From CAYYJS01 sp964472315 (GTDB lineage: Bacteria > Verrucomicrobiota > Kiritimatiellia > UBA8416), in NCBI GenBank assembly GCA_964472315.1, contig CAYYJS010000044.1:1-28302 (forward strand): a stretch of 28,302 bases of DNA, given 5' to 3'. The notes under the pieces are model-generated. The model did no database searches, was not told the origin of the DNA, and saw only the letters and a program-made list of their open reading frames with translations. This document shows positions 5,542 to 13,700 of this stretch, piece by piece. Both the position numbers and the translations under genes were made by a program. Numbering within the stretch: the first letter of the stretch is position 1; each line of letters opens with the position of its first letter.

Positions 5542-5883
5542 GGCGACCGTTGGGCCGCCGCGCCGCTGATCGCGGAGGCGCGATGGCCAGCATGATTTAT
5601 CGAAGTGCTCCGGCATACGGACGCGTCGCCGTCTTGCGTCGCTTGATTGCGACGCTTTTTCGGTATCGCCCCTCGACTTGATGTTTCCCGCCATCACACC
5701 GCCTGTCCGCCCCCTGTCTCCGCAGCCCCGTCATCCCAACTGCCATGCCATCGTCTGCAACGCGCACACTGTCGGAGATTACGCTCGGGCAATCGTGCCT
5801 GTCAACGGCCTTGTTTCGGAGGGCGCTTCCGGGTCTATGGGGGGACCTTCCGTTGACGAATCCAGCGTGGGGATGGAATCGAG
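5542..5883. other. Intergenic stretch with no supportable gene
   Basis: Several short frames exist but none has a ribosome site, signal peptide or recognisable motif. The only structure I see is a single copy of the GGCGCTTCCGGGT motif at 5822-5834, related to the repeats at 5990-6042 and 6338-6352. Confidence 0.5.
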
Positions 5884-5953
5884 TAAGTAAGACCGGTTAA
5901 GGGTAGCCGAGTAAGCGTGGCGGGTAAGGGGGCGGGTAAGCGAGACGGTTAAG
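5884..5953. repeat. TAAG tract iterated every 12-14 bp
   Basis: TAAG occurs at 5884, 5888, 5898, 5912, 5925, 5937 and 5950, usually as GGTTAAG or GGGTAAG with a GC-rich filler. The spacing is 12-14 bp from 5898 on. It is not coding in any frame. Confidence 0.6.
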
Positions 5954-5989
5954 CGTGCGAAGAGGGGCGTCAAGGGACAGGCCACTTCC

Positions 5990-6042
5990 AAACCCGGAAG
6001 CGCCGAAAGGGGAGCGTGGGACGGTTAGGCGCTTCCGGGTTT
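5990..6042. repeat. 15-bp perfect inverted repeat (hairpin)
   Basis: AAACCCGGAAGCGCC (5990-6004) pairs perfectly with GGCGCTTCCGGGTTT (6028-6042) around a 23-nt loop. Further copies are at 6338-6352 (same orientation as the left arm) and, truncated, at 5822-5834. There is no T-run, so a simple intrinsic terminator is unlikely. Confidence 0.7.
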
Positions 6043-6121
6043 ACGTGGGATTTTTCATTGGATATGCCAACAATCTGTCATCGCAACCTGCGTTCAGTCA
6101 TTGGTGTTCGATGATGATCAT

Positions 6122-6277
6122 GACAACGATCGGGACGATGATAGAGACCGACGACGATCGGGACAACGATCGGGACAACGAAGCCGTGAGCAAAACCGAT
6201 CGTCATCATCGTCCCGGTCATTGTCGATAGCCATCTTTGTCTTGGTCTTTGTCCCGATCATCGTCCCGATCATTGTC
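6122..6277. repeat. Near-palindrome of about 155 bp built from GATCGGGAC-type units
   Basis: Outer arms 6122-6142 and 6257-6277 are complementary at 20 of 21 positions. The interior contains further GATCGGGACAAC units on the left and their complements on the right (GTCCCGAT, TTGTCCCGAT). The translated Asp/Arg/Asn-rich frames are a by-product of the repeat. Confidence 0.75.
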
Positions 6278-6357
6278 GGATGCGACCATATGAAAGCCTC
6301 AACCATCTCTCGATTAGACAATACAGAATCCCCCCACAAACCCGGAAGCGCCGACGG

Positions 6358-8529
6358 TTATCGGTAGAGCGCCGTGAGCGGTCGGTCGGTCAGGGTGTTG
6401 TAGTGCCGCATCGCCATGCTCCACCATTTCGACAGTTGCGCCTCCGGCAGATTCCACACCCGCTCGTGAAGGTCGCTCATGGCCTGGGCATTGCGCAACA
6501 GAATCATCTGTTCGCGCCGGTTGAGCGCCTCGGGGCCCCGCGCCAGCAGTCGGTCGGAGAGTTCCTTCAGATACCCGTGCGCGGCGCCCTCGACGGCGCG
6601 CTTCCGGCGCAGCAGGGACCCGTGCGCGGCATTGACGTACGGGTCGAGGACCACCTGCGTCAGGCCAAACTGCCCTTCCAGCCATGGCGGCGGCGCCAGG
6701 CGGTGATGGATGCTCTCCAGGTTTTTCGCCACGTGCGAGACCACGGGCGGCGGATTCGACTCCACGGGGATGACGAAAAGCCCGAGGTTGCGCAGCCGAC
6801 GTCCCAATCCGGGCATGCTCACCAACACGCAGACGGGAATGGAGGCGACCAGCCCGAACGTCACGGGACTCAACCACCAGAAGAACGCCGGTCCGATACG
6901 CCAGCTCAGTAACGCCCACACCAAACCGATCAGCGTATGGGGCGTGTAGGCTCTCACAATGCCTTCCCAGTCCACGCCCCCTTCCATGTCGCGGCGCTGC
7001 GGGTTCCAGGGCACATCCCGCCCCATCAGGATCTCCACGACAAACCGCGAGTTGAAGATCATCTGCACCGGCGCCAACAGCACCGACAGGGCGTGTTCGA
7101 GCACGAAACCGATCAGCACGGACAGGCTTCCGCCAAATTCCTTCCGCTGCTTCCCGTCGCGCAGCACCAGAGCGACCGCAAGCAGTTTCGGCAGCGTCAG
7201 CATCGTCACGGCGACGAGGAACAGCAGCAGCGCGAGCCGTCCGCCGCCGATGTCGAGGAAGGACGAAAGCCCCACGTCGGAGGAGAAGCTCGGCACGGCC
7301 CCGAAGGCGGATTCGGCCCAACTCTGGAGCGTCCCGAGCAGCAGAAACAGCAACCAGAGCGGCGACGAGACGTAGGAGAGGATGCCCATCAGCAGGTGAA
7401 GGCGGTTGATGGCGTGCAGTCCCTGCGCCGTCAGCATCCAGGCATGCTGCAGGTTGCCGCGGCACCACCGCCGGTCGCGGCAGGCATGGTCCAGCGGCGT
7501 GGGCGGCAGATTCTCGTAGCTGCCGTCGAGCTCATACGCCATCCAGACCTCGTAGTCGGCGCGCCGCATCAGCGCGGCCTCGACGTAGTCATGGCTCATG
7601 AACCGCGCGCGCCCCCCTCTCGCCTTGCCGGTCAGCGTCGGCAACGCGCAATGCTCCATGAACGGGGCGCAGCGGATGATCGCGTTATGCCCCCAGAAGT
7701 TGCCGCAGGCGGACTGCCAGTAGTTGAGGCCGGCCTGAAAGATCGGACCGTACAGCGTGCCGGCAAACTGCATCAGGCGGGCAAAGAACGTCCGGGCCTG
7801 GATGGGCGCCGGAACGGTCTGGATGATCCCCGCCAAGGGATTGCATTCCATGAGCTGCACCATCCGGGCCAGGGTGTCGGCCTTCATCAGGCTGTCGGCG
7901 TCCAACACCACCATGTACCGGTAGCGGCGTCCCCACCGGCGCAGGAAATCGCTGATGTTCCCGCTCTTGCGGTTGAGATTGACCATGCGCTTGCGATAGA
8001 AGATGCGTCCGAACCCTTTGACCTGCTTGCAGAGGTCGATCCAGGCGATCTCCTCTTCGATCCACGTGTTCGGCTTGTTGGAGTCGCTGAGGATGAAGAA
8101 GTCGAACCGCTCGAGATAGCCGGCCCGCGCCAGATCGAGGTAGATCGTGCGCACGCCCTCGTACACGCGGCTGACGTCTTCGTTGTAGATCGGGATCGCG
8201 ATGGCCGTGGCCGGCATGTCCGCCGGCGCCGGCGGCGCTTCGGGCATGGTTCGGGAGATGCTGTAAGGGTCGCGCCGCCGCAACAGGATGACGAAGCCGA
8301 AGACGGCCTGCACGAAGCCGAGCGTGACCATGCCGAAGAGCGGCACGAACAGCGCGAGGAGGGCGATCTCGATGCCGGTGAGGCCTTCCCGCCACAGAAT
8401 ATCCGCCAGCACCCAGGCGCCCGCGCCGGTGAGCACGATCACGCACGTGAAAAAGATCACCTGCCGCCGCGCCGAGGCGCGCAGGGTTCCCAATCGAACC
8501 GGTCTGGAAGCGTGGAGGGCCGATTTCAT
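6358..8529 (-). CDS. opgH: Periplasmic glucan glucosyltransferase OpgH (MdoH)
   Basis: 723 residues. An inner-membrane GT2 family enzyme that polymerises glucose from UDP-glucose into the beta-1,2-glucan backbone of osmoregulated periplasmic glucans and extrudes it. Two membrane helices (about 22-42 and 52-78) precede the cytoplasmic GT domain, which begins AIAIPIYNEDVSRVYEGVRT. The VVLDADSLM motif (about 205-213) holds the metal-binding aspartates, and RDRRWCRGNLQHAW (about 350) is the QxxRW-type motif of processive synthases. Later hydrophobic segments and the ending PVESNPPPVV...LNRREQMILL...VWNLPE follow the E. coli protein closely. It lacks about 100 N-terminal cytoplasmic residues of E. 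coli OpgH. ATG 8529 overlaps the upstream stop as ATGA, so translation is coupled. It is the last gene of the glucan operon. Confidence 0.95.
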   Translation of the reverse strand: MKSALHASRPVRLGTLRASARRQVIFFTCVIVLTGAGAWVLADILWREGLTGIEIALLALFVPLFGMVTLGFVQAVFGFVILLRRRDPYSISRTMPEAPPAPADMPATAIAIPIYNEDVSRVYEGVRTIYLDLARAGYLERFDFFILSDSNKPNTWIEEEIAWIDLCKQVKGFGRIFYRKRMVNLNRKSGNISDFLRRWGRRYRYMVVLDADSLMKADTLARMVQLMECNPLAGIIQTVPAPIQARTFFARLMQFAGTLYGPIFQAGLNYWQSACGNFWGHNAIIRCAPFMEHCALPTLTGKARGGRARFMSHDYVEAALMRRADYEVWMAYELDGSYENLPPTPLDHACRDRRWCRGNLQHAWMLTAQGLHAINRLHLLMGILSYVSSPLWLLFLLLGTLQSWAESAFGAVPSFSSDVGLSSFLDIGGGRLALLLFLVAVTMLTLPKLLAVALVLRDGKQRKEFGGSLSVLIGFVLEHALSVLLAPVQMIFNSRFVVEILMGRDVPWNPQRRDMEGGVDWEGIVRAYTPHTLIGLVWALLSWRIGPAFFWWLSPVTFGLVASIPVCVLVSMPGLGRRLRNLGLFVIPVESNPPPVVSHVAKNLESIHHRLAPPPWLEGQFGLTQVVLDPYVNAAHGSLLRRKRAVEGAAHGYLKELSDRLLARGPEALNRREQMILLRNAQAMSDLHERVWNLPEAQLSKWWSMAMRHYNTLTDRPLTALYR

Positions 8530-9131
8530 TGCCGCGTGTGCCAGAACAGCGCCACCAGGATGGCCGAGAAGAGGAACCAGAAGAGCAACGTCCGCAGGAT
8601 GGGCATGCGGTCGAAGGTGGCGCGCGCCGAACCGGCCAGCTCGGGCAGGATGCCCCGGTCGATCGGACGCGGCACCATGCTGCTGACTTCCAGGTCGGGA
8701 CCCGTTTTCACGATTCGCGAGCGCAGGGCATCCAGAAAGCCGGGCGGCGCCTGGCGCGGGTTGAGAAACGCGTTGGGCCAGCGCATGGGACCGTCGCACA
8801 GATACAGCGCCACGAACCCTTCCGCCTGGGTGTAGGGCCGTTCGTCCGGACGCGGCGGCAGCAACCCGGACATCCACGTCGCGACAAGCCCGCGCGCCGC
8901 CTGGATGGCCAGCGTGGACAGCGGGTGCGGCTCGGCTGCCGCGCCGCGCCGCGCAAGGGTGTGGTGCACGATCATGGCCGTCAGGCGCGCGCGGTGGAGC
9001 CGGCTGGAAACGCGACAGGCGCGCAGATAGTTCTCCACGGTGCCATACGCCTCGTCCAGTTCGGCGACATCCGCCAAGTCGGCCGCCGGCAGGCTCAGGG
9101 AGTCCAACAGTATGTCCATGTCTCGGTGCAT
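8526..9131 (-). CDS. 201-residue single-pass protein between opgG and opgH, unknown
   Basis: The soluble N-terminal part is helical and Ala/Leu/Arg-rich (for example ARGLVATWMSGLLPPRPDERPYTQAEGFVALYLC at about 85-118). The C-terminus carries one strong transmembrane helix, ILRTLLFWFLFSAILVALFW (about 178-197), ending HTRQ. There is no signal peptide, so the topology is probably cytoplasmic with a C-terminal anchor. The start ATG 9131 (GAAGGGG upstream) overlaps the opgG 3' end by 37 nt, and the stop overlaps opgH by ATGA. This tight coupling, and OpgH lacking its cytoplasmic N-terminus, suggest a detached regulatory or assembly domain of OpgH (inference). I do not recognise a family. Confidence 0.75.
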   Translation of the reverse strand: MHRDMDILLDSLSLPAADLADVAELDEAYGTVENYLRACRVSSRLHRARLTAMIVHHTLARRGAAAEPHPLSTLAIQAARGLVATWMSGLLPPRPDERPYTQAEGFVALYLCDGPMRWPNAFLNPRQAPPGFLDALRSRIVKTGPDLEVSSMVPRPIDRGILPELAGSARATFDRMPILRTLLFWFLFSAILVALFWHTRQ

Positions 9132-10627
9132 GCGACCCCTTCACGGTCGAGACGCGCGCGCAGTTCAACCGCTTCGATACCCTCATCCGCCGCAACGTCG
9201 ATCAATACGCGCCAGGTGCGTTGGAAGGGGTTATACTCCGTCTTCTGGAGGATCACCCGGCCGTTCGCCGCGGTGACGACGCTCTGGGGAGTCGGGGGCT
9301 CGTCCGGCGATTCGGGTCCGTGGCAACTGAAGTCGATCGCGAAACGGCGGGCGCGGGTCTGACCGTGAACGGCGCCGCTGCGGGTCGATACCACGCGTCC
9401 GAGCGCCGGCCGTTCCGGGTTCACGCCGCACCAGACGACACGATAGGCGAATTCGGCCGGCTCGCCGGCCTTGAGCGGCTGTCCCGGCTCCCAGAAGGCC
9501 ACGATGTTGTCGCTGAATTCGGTCTCGGTCGAAATCTCGACCAGCCGGACCGCCCCCGGCCCCCAGTCGCCCTCGGGGCAGACCCAGGCCGAAGGCCGGC
9601 GATGGTATTCGGCGTGAAGATCCTGGTAACGGACGGGGTCGCGTTCGCGCTGCATCAGGCCAAAGCCCTTCGGGGCGCTGTCCGCGAAGGCGCTGTTCCG
9701 CAGCCGCCCGGTGTTGTCCAGAGGGCGCCAGAGCCATTCCCCGGCGCCGCTGTGCATCTGCAGCCCGTCGGAATCGTGAACCTCGGGGCGGTACTCGTCG
9801 AAACGCCGTTGCGCGCTCGGACCGAACCAGTACATGCTCGTGAGCGGGGCGATACCGCAATGGGCGATCTCCACGCGCGGATAGAGCGCCAGTCGCACGT
9901 GGGTTACCGTATCGGAGCCCGGCTCGATCGTGAACTCGGCCACACCGGCCAGGCTCGCGCTGTCGAACAAGCCCCGCAGCCGCAGCACGCGTCCCTCGCG
10001 GTCGGGCCGGTCGACCCAGAACTCCCGGAAGAGCGGGAACTCCTCCGCGCCGACGCCGCCGCAGTCGATGGCCAGGGCGCGTGCCGACAGTCCATACACG
10101 AGATCCGCCGGCAGCGCACGGTAGTAGGAGGCGCCATGGAACACGATGACCTCATCCAGCTTGTCCGGCCGGTTCAAGGGAAACAGCACGCGGAATCCGG
10201 CGAATTTCGCATCCCGGAAGTCCGGCCAACTGAAATCGGCATTCGAGCCGTAATCGAACATGTCGCGCGAGAACGCGAAGCCGACGACCTCTTCGCCATC
10301 CACCAGGTTCATGTCGATCTGGTCATGCGACGGACCGCCGGGATGGAAGAACTGCAGTTGAAACGGCAACCGTTCCCGACGCCATACCGACTTGCGCTCG
10401 TCGAAGACGATTTGCCTGAGCTCGTCATAGCGGAGTTCGCTCAACCGCTGGGACACGGGCTGACGGTGGTCGCGGTATGGGCGGGAAGCCAAGACCGACG
10501 CCAGCGCCCGGACGCCCGCGAAGTCGGGCGTCGCCGGCCGCGGGGGATCGCCCTCGCCATCCGGCGTCACGTCCGCGAGCGCGGGCAGGACGACCGCCAG
10601 AAAGATTCCCACGATGCGTTTATCCAC
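9095..10627 (-). CDS. opgG: Periplasmic glucan biosynthesis protein OpgG (MdoG)
   Basis: 510 residues, the normal size of the OpgG/OpgD family. A periplasmic protein needed for glucan synthesis and modification; E. coli OpgD, a relative, is an endo-beta-1,2-glucanase (GH186). GTG 10627 is chosen because GGGAGA lies about 7 nt upstream and a signal peptide follows (KRIVGIFLAVVLPALA). Family stretches include FDYGSNADFSWPDFRDAKFAGFRVLFPLN, EFPLFREFWVDRP, FTIEPG, APLTSMYWFGPSAQRRFDEYRPEVHDSDGL, GEWLWRPLDN and FGLMQRERD..RYQDLHAEYHRRPSAWV. The C-terminal Ig-like part begins near WEPGQPLKAGEPAEFAYRVVW. It lies 75 nt downstream of the GH94 fusion gene and overlaps the next gene. Whether it is OpgG or OpgD by activity cannot be told from sequence. 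Confidence 0.93.
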   Translation of the reverse strand: MDKRIVGIFLAVVLPALADVTPDGEGDPPRPATPDFAGVRALASVLASRPYRDHRQPVSQRLSELRYDELRQIVFDERKSVWRRERLPFQLQFFHPGGPSHDQIDMNLVDGEEVVGFAFSRDMFDYGSNADFSWPDFRDAKFAGFRVLFPLNRPDKLDEVIVFHGASYYRALPADLVYGLSARALAIDCGGVGAEEFPLFREFWVDRPDREGRVLRLRGLFDSASLAGVAEFTIEPGSDTVTHVRLALYPRVEIAHCGIAPLTSMYWFGPSAQRRFDEYRPEVHDSDGLQMHSGAGEWLWRPLDNTGRLRNSAFADSAPKGFGLMQRERDPVRYQDLHAEYHRRPSAWVCPEGDWGPGAVRLVEISTETEFSDNIVAFWEPGQPLKAGEPAEFAYRVVWCGVNPERPALGRVVSTRSGAVHGQTRARRFAIDFSCHGPESPDEPPTPQSVVTAANGRVILQKTEYNPFQRTWRVLIDVAADEGIEAVELRARLDREGVACTETWTYCWTP

Positions 10628-10702
10628 AGTGTTCTCCCGACTACCGAAAAAATGCGCCACGGAACGACCGAAAGACATCTCTTTTCTTTTGCGATGTGTA
10701 CA

Positions 10703-13700
10703 CTATCGGACCGCGTCGGCGCAAGCCGAAACGGCCGCCACCGCCGGCGGCGCGTGCCGCTCGAGCCTTGCGCAGCGCAGGTCGCCGCGGGGCTCCGCCA
10801 GGTCGGCGGGCGGTATCAGTCTGCCGCCGTCCAGCGTGTATCCCAGCACCCCCTCGCAGGCCTGGCGCAGCATCCATCCCGCCGCGCCGGTATAGCCGTT
10901 CCAGATCATCCGGCCGGGCGATGTCCCGGCCAGAATATCGGCCGCCTGCTTGTTCGGCTGCCCGCCATAGTTCTCGATCTCATCCGCCGTCACATGGCTC
11001 AGCGGCGAAATCTTCCACCACAGCCGCAGGCTGGCGTCGCGATAATGGGCCGCCGCCTGGGCGTCGCCGGACGCCATCGCCCGCTCGCTCAGCAGACGGG
11101 CGGCCCCCACGAGCCATTGCACGCCGTGACAGTACATCCCGTTCTCGCGCACGCCGTCGGGATAGCGGCTGCTACGGCCGAGGGCGGGCGTGGCATACTC
11201 CCGCAGCGGCGGCCAGCCGAGCATGACGACGCGGTTCCGCTCCAGCACCCGCACCGCGGTGTCGAACGCCGTCCGGGCCCGCGCCGGGTTGATCCCCGAC
11301 AACACCGGCCAGGCGCCCGACATGGCGTCGATCTCCCACGACCCGCTGCCGGACGTGCCGATCTCCGTTCCATCGTCGTGAAAGGCGCGCAAGTAGCGGT
11401 CGCCCCGCCAGGTGGCCTCGATGGCGCTCTCGAGCGCCTTCCGGCGCGTCCGGTAGACGGCCGCGCGGCGCGCGCCGTCGAACGCCTCGATGAAGGGCAG
11501 AAAATCGCCGACTAGGCGGTAGAGGAACAACCCCAACCACACGCTTTCCCCGCGCCCTTTCCGTCCGATGGCATCGAGCCCGTCATTCCAGTCGCCCGTG
11601 CCCATCAGCGGCAGGCCGTGCCGGCCGAGTTTGTGGAACAACACGCGGTCGAGCGCCCGCCGACAATGCCGGTAGACGGATTCCTCGCGCGTCGTGCGGT
11701 GCGCAAACCCCACCATGCCCGCCTTTCCCTTCGGCAGGGGGATCAGCGGCGTCTGCGCGCGCAGGTACGAGACCCCCTCCGTCAGCAGAGTCCGGTCGCC
11801 GGTCATCTTCACATACTCCACGACGCCCCAGACCAGCCAGAGGGGGTTATCCGACGCATGCGACCGGTCGAGCAATCCCGTCCGCCCATCCTGTTGCAGG
11901 AAGAACCAGTGCGCCACGTCGCCTTCCATGAACTGGTGCGCGGCATGCCGTTGCAACTGGCGGCGCGCCAGCGAGGGATCGACCCAGATCAGGTTGACGG
12001 CGTCCTGCAACTGGTCGCGGAACCCGAAGGCGCCGCTGGCCTGGTAGAAGCCCTTGCGGGCCCGGAAACGCTCGGTCAGCGTCTGGTACTGCAGCCACGG
12101 CAGATAGGCGTCGAACGACGGCCGGTTGGTCTCCACCCGCAACGCGCCCAGGAAGCCCCCCCACCAGCGCCGGGTCTCGGCCAGCGCCGACTGGGCCGCG
12201 CCGTCGGCCAGGTAGTGCCGTACAAGGGCCGCGGCGCGGGCATGGCTGTCGGCCTGTCCGAGGATGACCGTCACGGTGCGAACCTCGCCGGGCGGGATAT
12301 CGAGGCCGACCAGAAACGCGGCCACGGCGGCCCCGTCGGCGGCCCCGTCGGCGGCCTCGAACCCCTGCTCCACCGCCAGCGGCCGGGCGACCGGGCGGCC
12401 GACGCCGAAGAACCGGCCGCGCCGCGTCACCACCCGATCGGCCGGAAGCGTCATCGCCACGAAGGCCGGCCCCGTCCGGAACGTGTTGCGCGGGTTGCGG
12501 AAGTAGAGGGCGCCCGTGCGGCGATCGTGGCGCACGCGCAGCGTGCCGGCATGCTCGGGCATGTCGGCCAACGCGAGCTGGAAATAGGGCGACACGCGCA
12601 GCCGGCGCACGCGATCGGACCGGTTGGCGATCGTCAGGATGTAGACGCCGACCGGGTCCGCCGGGGGCACGAACACCGTCAGCACCGTGGCCAGCGGCCC
12701 CTTCTCCATCCGGAAGGTGGCGGTCCCGTCCAGGCCGAAATCGGCCTGGCACAGGGCGGCGGTATCGCGTAGCGGATCGTGGGTCGGCGAATACCAGGCG
12801 CCCTCGGCCTCCTCGAAGAGGTAAAACGCCTCGGCGGGCAGCTCCCGCGTCACGGTGTCGGCCCATTCGGTCGTCAGGCGGTTCTGCTGGGCGTTCACGC
12901 TGGCGCTGCAATGCAGTCCCCGGTTGGTCACGCACAGAATGTGCCCGACCTCGTTGGCCATCGTGTGGTCGTACGGCAGGGGCGTATACGGCGTGAGTAC
13001 CCGCATCGTCCGCCCCTGGTCCATCATCTTGACATAGGGCCGCGGCGTGCCCGGCAGCCGCTCGCCGTGGTCCGACACCCGCGGGGGCGTGGCCGCAACC
13101 GGACGCGCCGACCGCGGCGCCGGCAGGAGGAGGCGACGCACCCAGCCGGCCGCCTGCGCGCGGCTGTTGGCGCATCCGATCAGGAGTCGCACCACGGTGC
13201 GCCCGCCCGGAGGAACCGTCAGCCCGAGCAGGAGACAGCCCACCGGATCGAACCCCGTGGCGGCGCCGGTTTCCATCGTCGCGCGGAAATGCAGGGTCTC
13301 CAAGGCCCGCGGCGTCCAGAGACCGCGGGCACGGCCGATGAAATCGACGCGCGAGCACAGGAACCCGTCGGGCCGCACATCGGCGGCCAGGACGCCCACC
13401 TTCTTCGTGTCGCGATGGCGGGCGAAGAGGGCGTGGAGGCCGGCGACGTATTCGACTTCCGTGAATAGCCGGTTGTACTGGGTATGCCCGCGGTCCGCGC
13501 CCGGATGGTTCAGCACCCACTCCAGATACGGAACGACCTTGATCGCGCGGGGCGCATCGCCCGTATTGTGCAGTTCGATCTCCCACTGCTCGGCCGCCGC
13601 GGCGCCCTCGACGAGCGCGATCCGCACGGTGGCGCGGATTCCGTGGGCCGCATGGGTCACGCGCAGGGAGTCCCCCTCCTTCCCGACCGCGGCTTTCGGA

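Noticed and set aside
6101..6367. Asp/Arg-rich frames on both strands
   Set aside because: They follow from the GATCGGGAC repeat and palindrome, not from a gene.
6358..9195. 945-residue frame covering opgH plus upstream codons
   Set aside because: The part before 8529 is a shadow of the 201-residue gene; OpgH homology begins after ATG 8529, which has an ATGA overlap with the upstream stop.
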